Counted from the first letter of the stretch, positions 19,376-32,765 are shown. The stretch is DNA of 64,000 nucleotides from Paulownia fortunei (GCA_019321725.1 JAGSPU010001671.1:744001-808000), one strand, 5' to 3'. The notes: generated by a model not told the origin, from the sequence alone. Translations and numbers: made by a program.

Positions 19376-20092
19376 ATCTCCAATTAAACACCAAATCCTA
19401 CTCCAAAACATCAAATTTGGTATAATTCCATATCCAATGGAGCACCAAATGTTACACCAAATTTGATGTAATGTTTATATTCTCAATTTGCCCCCAAATT
19501 GTTCTCCTTCAAATTTTAATTTTATTTGTATCCTATATTGTTCATTTAATTAATTTGTAATTTAGTTTGATTTATGAAATTTTAGTTTTGTTATTATTTT
19601 ACAATAACATTTATAATGATTAACAAATAATTAACAATAATAAATAAATATATTAAAATAATATTACTTGCATCAAATTCAAAAGTAAAATACAACATAA
19701 ATATTGGAAACTAAAATTTTAAAAATAAAATACTACATAAAACTAAAGACAATAATTTAATAGTTTGATAAATTATTTTTTTATTGTGATATTAATTGTA
19801 ATGTAGTATTTTTTTATTGTGATATTAATTATAATTTTATTTTTTAATATAATTAATAATTGTAATATTAATTATATGTAATTTTCTATTTAGTAGAATT
19901 AGTAGTAGTAAAATATATTTAATTAAATAACTTTATAGATAAATAAATAGGTAATAATTAAAAAATAAGAATTAAATATTCATTTGGTATAAAATTTAAT
20001 GTAATGAATTAAAAATAATTTAAGTGAAATTATATAAAAAAATCAAATTAGGCGTAAAACTTAAGCCAAATTTGATAGAGTGAATTGGAGAT
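19376..20092. mobile_element. Non-autonomous TIR element, about 717 bp
   Basis: The termini are ATCTCCAATT (19376-19385) and AATTGGAGAT (20083-20092). Inside both ends are repeated ACACCAAAT / CAAATTTGATG motifs. The interior is extremely AT-rich with no ORF. The pattern fits a common plant TIR/MITE class with ATCTCCAA termini. I could not identify a convincing target-site duplication, so the true ends may extend a few bases further. Confidence 0.55.
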
Positions 20093-21271
20093 TGCACAAG
20101 GGTCAGTGAACCTGCTGACAATGGAATGGGGGTATGGATTTAAAAAAGAGATTGATATAAGGCCAGGCTGTCCTAAAAGACATTATTGCCCTTCTCCAGT
20201 TGCTAATATTAGAAGCTTCTCATCATATCCAATTGTTGAACACTTTAAGATAATAGTTAGGGATTCAATAGCGATTCAATTTTAAAAATATTACCATACG
20301 AACTAATTCATTATGATGTTTCCAAACACTCAAATTTTGATGTTAGCACTATAAAATATCTCATATAAAATTAGAAATATGATTGCTGTAAAAAATAAGG
20401 CTCAATTAGTAAATCATATAATAAGAATGCTCATAAATCATATAATTAAATGGTGACGATGAAAAGCGCCATAAAAATCTCAATAAAATGAGGCCATAAA
20501 ATCATCATATAAGAAAAATGATAGATGAAAATAATTACAAACGAAATTTTTTTAAAACTTATTTCCAGAAATATATTAATTATTAGTGCAATAATAAATC
20601 TCGTAAGTTGTATTTATGGTGGTCTTCAAGTTCTAGAGGCTCAAAATTACTTTATGCAACTAGGTGAAACTGATTAAAGGGATAGTCGATCGGCCTAATG
20701 TTTGAGTTGTTAAATCAATATTATCAGATTTTTTTCGGATTGGAGACCTTTGATATATACAGGAATGTGAACAATACTCGGTCAGCAGAACTTCAGGTTG
20801 AACAAGACAAGTATAAAATCTTGCAATTATATTGGTGGTAATGGCATCAAATAGTTGTTTATGTCAGTTGTTGAATCATAAAAATGTGAATCAGGATACT
20901 ATGGTCGATCATATGCTATACTCGTGGATATGCAAACCATGGACTTGTAAATTAAAAGAAGAAAGAGTACTTTAGTTGCCCATTTTACATCTGTTGCAGT
21001 TGCTGATTATGCAATAATTAATTGAAGTTGAGCTAGGTTGAAGATTTTATCTGTACAAGAAACTTGTTCTGCCAATTTCCCTTGCAAAGCTTAACCAGAT
21101 TACTGCCAGTTGCATCCTTATTTTCCGTGTTTCCAGTCAAGAGTTTTGATTGGAATGAGGGGAATAAATTTATTTAGCATGAATTATAAAAATTATCCTT
21201 AAAATTTGATCTAATTATAAAAAACCCCAGCTGCCCCAGCCTGCTCCGTCCATCGCCCCCTTCCCCTGTAA

Positions 21272-21276
<5 letters not shown>

Positions 21277-21325
<49 letters not shown>

Positions 21326-21395
21326 ATATGTATGTGTGTGTATGTGAACATATATGCATGTATATATATGTGTATATATGTTTATGCATATATGG
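21277..21395. repeat. Interrupted (TA)n(TG)n microsatellite block
   Basis: TA repeats run to about 21309, followed by TG repeats and then TATG/CATATA mixtures. Translation gives only Tyr/Ile/His/Thr runs. Confidence 0.9.
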
Positions 21396-21765
21396 GGGCG
21401 CAAAATGGTCTCTTTATTTTATTTTATTTCACTTTTTTTAATCAAATTCGGGACAAATTTGATATTTTGTAATTTTTATTAAATTTAACATACTCTTACA
21501 AACTTCAAAAGTAGTTTTTTTGTAATTTTAAAAGTTAATTAAGATTTTTTTTTTGTAATTACGCCAAATCTTGAAAATAGTTTCAGTAATTTACCCTCTT
21601 ATTTATTTATATCACACACACAGAGAGAGAGAGAGAGAATTGATAAAAGACTGTGACCTATAACTTTTTATTGGAGTTTTTCCTGTGATGCTCTCTCTTG
21701 CCCTTTGTTCTCTCATTTTTCATATTATTTTGGCCCCTGAAATTTTGGTAGGCGGGGGTGAACAC

Positions 21766-23541
21766 TCAGAACAGACGGCCAAGAGTTTTAGGCGGCATTG
21801 CTGGCACCGGAGCTCCATCAGACAGCAAACAACCCTCTAATGGTGGCGTAGTATTGGTAAGCACTTTTCCAAAAGCATTTGAACAGTATGGTTCTTCTGT
21901 TTTTCCTCCCACGTTCACTTCTGAGGGTATTAGGTTTACGTTGGCCAACGTTAAGTTTTTACATGGCTTGTACTCACTGCAAGCAAGAGAAACAGATCTA
22001 TACGTATACGTCCCTGTTATACTCTCATACGCTATGTTGGATACAGCCACTGCATTCATATCACTCACAACGCAATTCTTGGGACCTCCACAGTAGTATT
22101 GGTCTATGCAAATTGCAGTTTGAACATCGGACATTGCGATGTTTGAGAATGTGACGTTATGCACCGAGCCGTAGCCACTCTGCAAGTTTTAAGAAACAAG
22201 ATGGTAAGATTTTAGGAGGAAGTTTTGAGGTTTTCAAACTGAACTAGGAGACAAGACAGATTCTTTTCCTTGATTTTCCCTTTGGTACTTTTATTTCTTT
22301 TACTGGAAAACTGGTGGAGAAAGGGAGAAAGAATAAGCGAGGTTTTGAATAGTACCGGCCAAGTTTTTATCCTCACTCCTGTCAACGAGTTATGTACCGT
22401 AGAGTTAAGAACAGCAATATCTGAAACCTGAGCTTCTAGCTTGTTTGGCCCCAATCCTCCGATGCTGTACCCATGTCCAGGTCCACATTTCACATTGTAT
22501 ATCTTTACATCAGAGCATCCAGTTTGTATTGAGACACAGTCATCTCCTGCAAAATACAGTAGCATTAATTTATATCACGGAAAATTTCATGCTGCAAAAT
22601 ACACAATCAAGTATTGGGACCTAAAATTGATGCCAAAACCAAAGTCATGAATTCAGTCATTAGAAGGCTAAAGTGTAGGTGGCGTCGCAAACATGTATAC
22701 GTCCTTATGGTATAAAATTCATTCGTAGTCCTTATGGTATAAAATTCATTCGTAGTGAACAAGTACTTTGATAAACTTTTCATCAGAACCCTGATGGGCT
22801 GATCTCCTCATTGCATTGCCACTGAACTTATATATGTTTTTTTCTTTCCACGTAGGGCCAATGTACTTATTTTCAAGCATTTGGAATGCCGATGACTGGG
22901 CCACAAGAGGCGGCCTGGAGAAGAGAGACTGGAAAAAAGCACCATTTGTGTCATCTTACAAGGAGTTCAACGTAGATATAAATTAGGCTGTGAGTTATTA
23001 TATATTTATATAATATGTTGCAAAGTAAAATAATTATATGAATTCAAAGGCTCATGGTCCAACTTTAATAGTATTCAAATGGATAGCATCTCATGAGCCC
23101 TATAGAAAAATATTTTTTTTATTGAATTTTCGACGGACTAAAGATTGAATTTTCCAATTTTTATCATTGGAACAAGGGTTTGGTGACTGTTGAGGACAGT
23201 ATATCCCAAAACCTAATTAAAAACAACCATGATGTTTACATGTCCTATGATTTAGTTGCTAAAATAAGATAATTAAGAAGGAAATTAATATTTGATGGGA
23301 TAGTAGAAAAAAATTACCACAAGCAAGAGTGGTGTTATGAATGTCGATGTGCTGAACACGTGAGATGTGGATACCATCCGTGTTTGGGCTGTCACCTGGA
23401 GACCACACCGTGAAGTTGAAGATTTGAATGTATTGGCTACTGTCAATAAAAATATGCATACGAGGGGCGTTTTGGATCCTTATTCCTGTTACTATCACGT
23501 TAGAACTATACAAAATCCTTACTGCCTGCAACATAACAAAG

Positions 23542-23584
<43 letters not shown>

Positions 23585-25371
23585 GAAGTTAAAAAATTAT
23601 AAAATGGAATTAAAATACTTGGGAAAAAAATAAGGAAAATTTATATACAAAATGACACAACACTTGCTTTTTCCATTATAAAATCTTATTATTTCAATTT
23701 ATAAAAAAAATAAAAATAAATCAATTCTCCATAATCAGATTTCATAGAATGCAACTTTTGTAGTATATCAGATTTCAAACATTAAAATTAATACGTGGTA
23801 CTTACATGTGGCCTGACCACCGTCGCCTTGTCTGAATCCTTGGAGTTCCACCAGGACAGGCCACGTCCGTCGATTACTCCATAACCTTTGATTGTTATAC
23901 CTTTGCTAATCCTCTGGAATAGAATCCACTGAATATTGCTTGTCACCCACTCCGACTTATTTGATGGAGCAACGATTTTCCCATCCACCTGCAACGGAGA
24001 TGGAGTTGACAAATCCATAATATCATTATTTTCAATTTTGGAATTTGAAATGTTAAATAAAAGTAAATATCATTACGTGCAACGTCGTGTAACATGTTGG
24101 AACAACTTCAGTTGTTCAATTAATAATTTTTATGTACTCCTACAATTTTTTAATAAAATATTTAACTTAATTTTTGTGTAATTTGTTGGACCAATTTCAA
24201 ACAATGCAATGATTAATGTTTTATACTCTAGAATTCAAGAAAATTCTTATAATCTCATTATTGTGTAGACAAGATCTTCTATTGTAGTAAATTCAATCAT
24301 TAACTGTTTTTTTTTTTTTTTTACTTTAAAATTAGGTAAATCCTTAATCTCATCCTTGTGTAATGTGTTTGACCAATGTTAATTTTTATTACATAGAATG
24401 TAATTACTAATTTTTTTAACTCACCAAAGTTAGGAAAATCTTTAACCTCATTGTTTCTGGGACCAATTTCAGTTCTTACAGAATATTCAATCATTAATCT
24501 TCTTCTACTTCACAGTATTAGAATTTTTTTTACATCAATCAATTATTTGCAAGTAAAAATATTATTCATTTTATCACCACAAGATTTAGACACAAGATCT
24601 AAAGTGTAGTATTTCAACACACATTTTACGTACACTTATATATAAATGTATATAAATATATAATAAGATATATATATATATATATTTGATGTATACGAGA
24701 CATAATATTTACAAAATAATCACAACATTATATGTGACACTGAGTCCCATGAAAAGAATAAAAGTCTTATCACAAAAATTTTTGTCAGGTACAATTGTCA
24801 TTAACTATTTGGACAGAAAATTTACTTGGACCACAATGTTGGGTTGGCAATAACTTCCATCAAAAGTTACTAGTTGAAGTAGAAAGGTATATCCTGAGGG
24901 AACTAACATCACCCCTCCTTTCGCTTTGCATGCTGCATCCCATGTTCTTTTAAATGCCTGCCCCAAAAAGAAAAAAAAAATGTTGCAATTTCTTTGGAGT
25001 TACAATTTTTTTATTTTATTTTTTGGGCATGAAATGCTATTAAAGTACACTAAAACATTAAAGTTATTATCATGATCTAAGTAGAGTAAATAATTCTTGT
25101 TAATTACCTCTGTGTCGTTGGTAGTCCCATCACCTTTAGCACCGTAGTTTAGTACATTGAAAACGGAATAATTAGTAGGGTTCCCATTATCATTTGGCTG
25201 ATTAGTCATATGATTTTCTTGTGTGATAAAGTGTTTGTTTCCTCCAAATAATGATATAATACGGCTCAAATAATCGCCTTCTCTACCATAGCAAAATGCA
25301 TGCTCTGATGAAGTAAAATACAAGACAATGCAAATTAAAAAGATAACATATGTTTGAATAAATGTCTTCAT
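21766..25371 (-). CDS. Polygalacturonase (GH28), tandem copy 1
   Basis: Secreted pectinase that hydrolyses alpha-1,4 links in homogalacturonan in the cell wall. Six exons: 25108-25371, 24826-24957, 23806-23988, 23318-23525, 22356-22546 and 21766-22179, giving 463 residues. An N-terminal hydrophobic stretch after MKTFIQ (residues about 7-21) is a likely signal peptide. The mature part opens with [17 protein letters not shown]. All four GH28 motifs are present: SPNTDG (NTDG at 241-244), GDDC (263-266), GPGHG (GHG at 286-288) and RIK (321-323), so the enzyme should be catalytically competent. The residue after KTW is P where most relatives have Q. Splice sites are GT-AG. A TATA-like box lies about 60 nt upstream of the start. 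It is the downstream member of a head-to-tail pair with the gene at 27722-30348. Its introns are longer and carry a microsatellite and several tandem repeats. Confidence 0.94.
22701..22754. repeat. Perfect 27-bp tandem duplication in polygalacturonase-1 intron 4
   Basis: Two adjacent identical 27-nt units, 22701-22727 and 22728-22754, each beginning GTCCTTATGG and ending ATTCGTA. Confidence 0.95.
23544..23580. repeat. (AT)18 microsatellite near the exon 4 acceptor of polygalacturonase-1
   Basis: It ends about 18 nt upstream (gene strand) of the acceptor AG that precedes exon 4 at 23525, so it occupies the branch-point/polypyrimidine region of intron 3. Confidence 0.95.
24050..24510. repeat. 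Diverged tandem repeats in polygalacturonase-1 intron 2
   Basis: Several degenerate copies of a unit of roughly 110-130 nt. They are recognisable from recurring GTGTAATnTGTTGGACCAA-like and CAATTTCA/GTTCAATnATTAAT segments at about 24085, 24175, 24355 and 24460, and from repeated AAAATCnTTAAnCTCAT. Boundaries are approximate. Confidence 0.55.
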
Positions 25372-27721
25372 TGCACCTGTTTTGTGTATGTGTGTGTATT
25401 TTTGTGTCATTTTGTTGTACAATGTTTTGGATTTATATACAGGGCAAAGAAAATCTGTCACTTCATGAAATTATAGTGTATATAATTTCAAATTCACCAT
25501 TTTGGATTTGGGGTCTAACAAGATTTTTGAATTGTTGGGTAAGTAATGGCAGGTAAAGCAGCCAACTTGACATTAATGCAAACAATCCTACATATATACA
25601 AGAATTCTATAGTGTTAATGTTGACTGGATGATCTTTCGGACTTACTTTTCTTTTCTTTTCTTTTTCTTTTTCTTTTTGTAACGACGTCAATCAGTTGCA
25701 TCATTCATTAAGTTACTTCATAACAAAATCTACTGTTTATGTTTAGAAAAGATTACCATAAAATTATACTAATTGACATATTTTCGGTTTGACTGGAATC
25801 CTAAATTTGCTTATGAACAGTCCAAGTCAACTAAAGTAGCAATTGTGATTTTTATTTGGCAAATACTAGTTACTTTTTAGAAAAATGGAACACTTGGTTG
25901 AGGCTATTCAAAGTGCAGAAAAATCCAAAGTAACATTTGATGTAAAAGAAATATTACAAACGAAAGAAGAAGAAAAAAAATGATGAGAATTGAATTCTCC
26001 GTTTAGCTTTTCCCCCTTTCTCCAACAAACAAAATGAACCAATTCATGACTTTTTCTAGTTTCCACCAAGGTCGCCATCCCTGGAGCTTCAATGAGCCTT
26101 CGGAAATTTATCTCTGATAGGCTCCAATCATGATTTCATAACAAAGTTTTGTTAAATTCTTTTCTATATTTCAAAGTTATGTAGGTTGACTGTGAAAAAT
26201 ATATATCAAAATTGCAATATAGGTCTTTATATATGTAAGTTCAAGTCATAATGGAAAATCTTTTTTTTTTGTTTGCTGGTACGGGCATGACGTAGTAGTC
26301 AGGTACAAGGAGAACAAATGTGAGGATCGTGAATTCATATCTTTTTTGTTGCTTGAGTGTTAATGCTTTTTTTATAGACATGAATGTGGATTTTGAGCGG
26401 TGGCACTGGAACAATATTTAGTAGACCTGTGCCACAGAATTACATATCTCTTATGTTTTGGAATTATGTATAGCATATAATAGTAATGATATTAATGTTT
26501 TGATTATTTTGAGTAATTTATTCTCCAAATACAACTCATATATACGACAAAGGTTTTTTGGCCACACTCTTTCAAATAAAATCCTAGACTCACAGTATTC
26601 ATCTAGGTACTGTTTATTTTATCAAATAATTGATAAAAAATATAATTAATTTTGAATATAGATTGATTTTTTAATAAATATTATATATATTTTATATGAT
26701 TGTAAGAATGATATATTTGTACCAAATATAATCAAATTTATATTTTGTGGGATAAATGAATGATATTAATATGATTAATGTATACTTAATAAATTTTTAA
26801 TATTTTTTCTTTTTATTTACTATTCATCCTTCTTCTCCATTTTCCATTACTATTTATTCTTCTTCCCCAACAAGGTATAACAAGTTATGGCCAACAGACT
26901 TCTTTTTAATATTTTTTTCCTTCCTTCTTTCTCGACTGAACTTTCTTTCTTCCTTCTCTCATTCCTTATCTTTTTTTCTCCTTTCTTTCTTCTTTCTTCC
27001 TCATTTTTTCTCTTTTCTTCTTCAAATCTCTTGTTTCTTATTTCTTTTTATTTTTCTCCTTTTTTATTTCTCATTCTCTCGTAAGTTGTTCCATTTTCTT
27101 TTCTTCTTTTCTGTTCCATGGTGAAAAATGGTGAAGACTTTAATTATTTTGTACAGCTATTCCATGGACATGGTGAAGGCAGAATACTCAAGGGCGTAAT
27201 GTGTAATTTGGAAGAGAGAAGAAAGTCGACTGACTTAAGGTTTTCTATTCTGAATATTTTTTAGGGTACAAAATGTAATTTCACAAGCTAATTTTAAGGA
27301 CAAAAATGACATTTCGCATAACTGCTCCTCAACTTAGGCCAACTGAATTATTGGATCGGAGGTAGTAGGTGAAATTCTAGTCAGGCCACCATTTCAAAAT
27401 ACAATCAGATATTCAAACGAACTACATCATGAAAAATAAACACACTACAAGCCTAATTTATTTAGTTAATTTGGGCCAATTCGCGAAAGCAAACGCAGCC
27501 CTAAAGTTTGCTTGAACTCAAACCTATCCTATTCTAACATGCATAACAATTACAAATACACATTTTCCCCGTGGAAAGAGAACTAATAGGACTATTTCTT
27601 AATAGTAAAACCCGATCCCACATTCTGCGAGGAAACTCTATTTCATAATTGATGTGCCCGTATTCAAATTATTGTCGCATTTATCATAGTATGACACAAA
27701 TCGTGACAATTTTTCCCTTGT
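25372..27721. other. Intergenic spacer between the two polygalacturonases
   Basis: Holds the promoter of copy 1 and the 3' flank of copy 2. TTTTC-rich runs occur near 25650-25680, and a strongly polypyrimidine (TTC/TTT) stretch spans about 26820-27115. The latter produces a spurious Phe/Leu/Ser open frame. I see no gene. Confidence 0.7.
25431..25440 (-). promoter_or_regulatory. TATA-like box of polygalacturonase-1
   Basis: Minus-strand GTATATAAAT lies about 60 nt upstream of the ATG at 25371, implying a short leader. Confidence 0.55.
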
Positions 27722-30348
27722 TCAACACGAACCACCATTGTTATATGGTTGTTTATGGGAAGGGTCCCCTGTTTGCAAACAACTAATAGGAGGAGTGGTG
27801 GCCGTTTGCAGTTCCCCAAAGGCCTTCCAACAGAAGGGTTTGTCGTTGTTTCCCTGTGATAACGGGTTCAGCGCTATGGTTGATAAAGTTATCCCAGCAC
27901 ATGGTGTGGAGTCGCTGCACGCGAAATGCACAGGATTAGCTGTGTAAGTTCCCTTTATGGACTGATAGGATATGGCAGAAACAGCCACGGCTGATGTCTC
28001 GTTGGGGCACTTGTGCCCGTCGCAATAGTATTGGTCGATAATTATAGGGGTTTCCACTTCAGAAACTTGAATATTTGAGAACATCACTCCTTGCACTGAA
28101 CCTGAGCCACCCTGCAGTTCAAATAAAACATATTGAAATGTCGGAACCCTATTTTAAAATGAGCCCAGCTGTAATTTCTTTGAAATGCTAATTCTTGAAA
28201 TTGAATCCGAAGAAACAACTAAGATTTTAGATGACTCTGTTTACATCTCATATTACACTTCACACGTGTACACAATCATTTTAAGTCTGTTTGATTCTCT
28301 TTTGCAGTAATATACTTTGAATTGCTTTCCAAGTTTTTCTTGTTTGTCCCAGGAGGATTACTTCTAGTATTGTCAAATTTTACCTGCCAAGTCTTGATTC
28401 TTACACCAGTCAAGGTGTTGCTCAGCGTGGAGTCACGAACAGTAATATTCGATACGCAGGCTTTAGTACCATCCTTCCCCAATCCCCCGATGCTTATACC
28501 GTGCCCAGGACCACAGTTCACATTGTGTACGTATATCCCAGAGCATCCTGTTTGTATTGAAATGCAGTCGTCTCCTGCAAAACAGTATAGGTAGATATCA
28601 TCCTGGTCCTTGGAGAGCTTGCCTCTCAGTTTCTTCACTTTTTGCTCTATTTTAGCATCACCAGAATATATGCTTGATTATGAGGGATAAATTACCACAA
28701 GCAAGAGAGGTGGTGTGGATAACCACATCTTGGGAGTTCTGGAGGTGGATTCCATCTGTGTTGGGGCTATCTCCAGGGGATGAGATGCTTATGCCAAAGA
28801 CTTGAACTCCTATGCAATCGTCGAATTTTAGGTGTGTCTGAGGGCTGTTTTGAATTGTTATGCCCGTAACTGTGACATCGGTACTTCCATAAAACCTAAG
28901 TGCCTGGAAATCAGAAACAGAGGCATCTAATTAGTTATTCTTCCCTGTATGTAAATTTGGTTACAGGGTCTGTGTGAAAAGAATAGAAACAAACAGATTG
29001 GTACTATTGAACTGTTGTAGCACAAAATATCCAAGAAAATTATGTACTCACTGTTGGTTTGGTGCTTGGCATTCCTCCTTTGGCCTCAGCTTTTGTCTGC
29101 CAAGAAAATCATTCAAGTTGGAAAGAAGCAATGCATGGTAAGTTTTATGCATATTTCAGACTTATTTTTACTAATATTGAGATTGAATTTGGAGAAATAT
29201 AAGGGTGATTACCCAATCTGGGGACCCTGCTGCTTCTGATTCGTCTGCTAGATTTGTCGAGTAGTCGTTCCACCAGACGGATCCCTGGCCATCAATAATT
29301 CCTTTACCTCTGATTGTTATTCCTTTTAGCTTTGTGAATTCCAGCCATTGTAAGGGCCCTGATCCCCAAGCTCCAGAATTTTTGGGAGCAATTATTTTTC
29401 CATCCAACTGCAGGAAATTACTCAGAAAAGAATGACCAATTTCATGAGTGGTTTAAATCCAGGTAACTTATGCACAAGAATGTCAAAATTTAGCAAGAGG
29501 GAAAAGGACTAAATTAACTGATAATCTGCAGATTCCGTAACTAATTCTTGCTTAAAATGGGAAGCTAAAATTTACCTGGAAGACAATATTAGACATGCAA
29601 TTGGGCCCTGAAAAGGAGATGGGTTTGACCAGAAACACGGAACCTGATGGAACCAGCATCACTGACCCTTGCACTTTGCAAGCATCTATCCATGCTGCTT
29701 CAAATGCCTGGCCAATAATTGATACAATAGGTTAATCCGTTTCACGAGTAATATTTCTTTGCCACTTGGATCGACTCACTAGCACAAGCAACAAAATCAA
29801 AGTTCAATTTTAAGGTTCCTCAACATGATCTTATGGGGCCAATACAAATCTTCATGTGCATGAATACTACAATATGGGTTCACATGGCTTGCAAGTTGCA
29901 TATCAACTGCTATTATGTTTTTGTATTTTCTTCCTTGTCTTTATCAATGTCTCACAACTTTCTTACTCAATAAACCATATATGTAGTCTAACAAATAAGA
30001 CGAATATGAGATATCACAATCACGAGGACAATAACCTGGAAAAATAAACTTGCACAACAATGATACAGAGAAGGTAAACTTGTAGCATCACATGTTGTAT
30101 ATACTCACATTTGTGTCATCTGCAATTCCATCACCTTTAGCACCATAGTTCAATACATTAAAGGTGGTGGAAATACTGTCAGCATTAATGTCCGGCATTC
30201 TGCCGCCGCCATTCTGGTTTGAAAGGATCTGTGCACTGGCTTTTCCTTGCTTCCGGTGCTTGTGACTTTTGGCACTAATGCAAATCAAATGGCCCGACGA
30301 AAGCCAGAAAAGAAATGCAACATAAACTAGAAACCTAATATTCTTCAT
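27722..30348 (-). CDS. Polygalacturonase (GH28), tandem copy 2
   Basis: Second secreted pectinase, same orientation as copy 1 and upstream of it. Six exons: 30109-30348, 29576-29707, 29213-29407, 28696-28903, 28384-28574 and 27722-28111, giving 451 residues. A signal-peptide-like N-terminus, MKNIRFLVYVAFLFWLSSGH, is followed by a Lys/His-rich linker and [17 protein letters not shown]. Catalytic motifs: SPNTDG (NTDG at 237-240), GDDC (259-262), GPGHG (GHG at 282-284) and RIK (317-319). Here the usual KTWQ-GGSGSV junction is kept. Exons 2, 4 and 5 have exactly the same lengths as in copy 1 (132, 208 and 191 nt), which with the shared orientation shows descent by tandem duplication. The protein termini and introns have diverged strongly, so the duplication is not recent. 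Exon 3 starts with TTG (Leu), which is not a start codon here. Confidence 0.94.
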
Positions 30349-30470
30349 TCTGAACCTTAAAATTGTGTACTCTGTTTGTATGTATGTGTGACTAAGTGAA
30401 ATATGTGCTTGTTATGATCAGGTGTTTGTTCCTGGGGTTTAGATGAAGTTTAGATGAATGCCTAAGAGCC

Positions 30471-30480
30471 CTATTTATAT
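30471..30480 (-). promoter_or_regulatory. TATA-like box of polygalacturonase-2
   Basis: Minus-strand ATATAAATAG lies about 125 nt upstream of the ATG at 30348. Confidence 0.5.
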
Positions 30481-31078
30481 TGGGTGAAAACGGTCGAAAA
30501 TCACTGTGCATCCATAAGCTGTATAGTTCCCATTTGATAGTTTCTTACTACATTGCCAATTATCTTTCTTGTACGTGAAGACAATCCACTAGAAACTACC
30601 AAATTGCCTTACAGAAGACTGTTAATACACAATTAATATACTGAAATTGTACTTGAACCCGAAATAATCCATCTTAATCATCCAAACAGGAAGGGAAAAA
30701 ACAAGAGGGACAACTGACCTTTAGAATATGTTAGAAGTACTATTGTGGTAGGAAGATTATGAGGGGTAAATTACATAAGAAGCACATAATTCATAGAATA
30801 TTGTGATGAAGTAGACTTTGCATATATTATTCTTGTAGAAAAATGTTGTATGCTCCCTGACAACCACAAAAATGTCCCAAGTTTTATACTTATGTGGGCT
30901 CATAATTGAAATAAACGATCATGATCTCTATTGATTATTCTTTGCAATTTTCTTTATCACAAATTCAAAAAAAAATGTTTTGACTTGGATTATTTTTCAG
31001 AAATTGAATTTCTTTTATTTTCTTATCCAGTTCTATAAAAAAAGAAGAGGGTATCATCAATCATGTGTTGGAGGATTT

Positions 31079-31079
<1 letters not shown>

Positions 31080-31123
<44 letters not shown>

Positions 31124-31230
31124 CACATATATATATATATATATATATGTGTATATATATATATGTGTATATATATATATATGTGTATATATATATATAT
31201 GTGTATATATATATATGTATGTATGTATAC
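31080..31230. repeat. (CA)16 followed by a minisatellite with an ATGTGTATATATAT-type unit
   Basis: CA dinucleotides occupy 31080-31112. They are followed by TA tracts and then four to five units of about 16-18 nt, each starting ATGTGTATATATATAT. The sequence is open in several frames on both strands, which is an artefact of the repeat. Confidence 0.9.
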
Positions 31231-32765
31231 CACTTACAGGCATGCCACAAAGGAAAAATGGTGGAGTTGAGCATCGTGCAAGTATCATTTTAATTAGTAT
31301 TATAGAATATAGACAAATTGACCGCCAGCAATTCTTGACAAGGACCAAAGATTTGGCTAGAGTGCTGCACATGATGGTGGGTTTATTTTTCAAAATTCCA
31401 CTGAAAAGACCTGAGAGAATTACATGCATGTATTTATATTATTAATCATGTTATCAAGCTATTAAGATAAAATGTAGAGTTTGAAATTTGAAGTTGAAGT
31501 TCAGGAGGATGAAAAAAACAAGACAAAATATAGAGTGCATCCACTTGTTTGGTTTTTTGTATGATTAGAGGATAATATAGGAGGAGAGGAGTGTTGGATT
31601 TTATTTGATTTTTCAATATGGGCTTGTATATTTAAGTGATAATTATATTATGTGCATTCTAATTTTATAAGGCCAAAAAATTGATCTATTATTGGGTTCT
31701 AAAATTATATTTTGTAATGTACGATCCAAATACTAGTTTATTTAGGATTTATAGAATTTTAATTGATATAGTATATAAGAAATATTATATGATTATGGTT
31801 TGCAATTCAAATTATAGTTTATCTTTATTGATTTGACTATTGAAGATGCTAACCCTTTACTTGAATTCAGATATAAGTCTTCAATACTCATTCTTGATAA
31901 TTTGATATGATAATATTTGATTGAATAAATATGATTATTAAATATATTTAGGAATTAAGTCTGACAAGGAGAAGTAAAATAAACGTACAAAAGATCCTTT
32001 CTAAACCCAATTTTATTTTCATTTGAAGTTGGACATAAAAGATGGGGCACATGACATGCAATAAAAAAACCATTCAATTTAAACACACTCGATGAAATAG
32101 CTTTACAAGCGACATTGTCTTTTTATTTTTGTTCATTAGTAGATGAAAACTTATTCTCTCATTGCTAACTTATGTTTATGGTATCAAACAAAAAAATTAT
32201 CAGAGACATTTATTTTTTCAATCATAGAAAATAATTTTAGAAAAAAATACTAATATAGGTACCCCACGTAAAGTAAACTCTTCTTTGTACATTTTTCTTC
32301 TCCCAGCATAGGTTTAGGTTAAATTTACTTAGAAAAAAGCCACTAAACACGCCACGGGACCTGGTAGAGTTGTTGACTATAGAGAGAAAATAAATCCATA
32401 TTTGTAGAAAAGCATAGCACCTTCTTAGGATGATTGCAGTTAACATGTGAATGTCGTTTTCGTTGTTGTTTATGATAAACCGTTATTAGTTATTCCATTT
32501 TCTATCATCCAGAAATCATGCAGTGGCTTTTGGGATTCGCTTTTTCCTCAAGAAAATAAACAATATATATATATTTATAACAGCTATGGTGACATGAATT
32601 ATTTATCTTATGTTGCATAATTCCAGCATATATGTGCTTAATAATTGGTACTGTCTGTAAGGCTTTGTCAAAAATAACAAAGGTTGAATTGAGTTGTATG
32701 TTTGTCTAATTAAATATGAGATTAATTCAATAATAATTAAATTAAGCAATAATTCACATTTTTTT

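Larger units (their letters stand above)
12836..21765. other. Gene-free interval, rich in small DNA-transposon remnants
   Basis: About 8.9 kb without a credible protein. Contents: the MYB promoter, two copies of one short inverted-repeat family (13094-13239 and 19209-19359), candidate CACTA-type ends at 14211 and 18244, a TIR element at 19376-20092, and a TA/TG microsatellite block at 21277-21395. The rest is AT-rich and I see nothing else in it. The short ORFs do not resemble known families. Confidence 0.7.

Noticed and set aside
26887..27084. 65-codon Phe/Leu/Ser frame resembling a membrane protein
   Set aside because: It lies in a TTC/TTT polypyrimidine tract. Low complexity, with no conserved residues or splice context.
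31023..31445. Long overlapping open frames on both strands rich in His/Thr/Tyr/Ile
   Set aside because: They are translations of CA/TA repeats. The same artefact occurs at 9096-9484 and 21174-21403.
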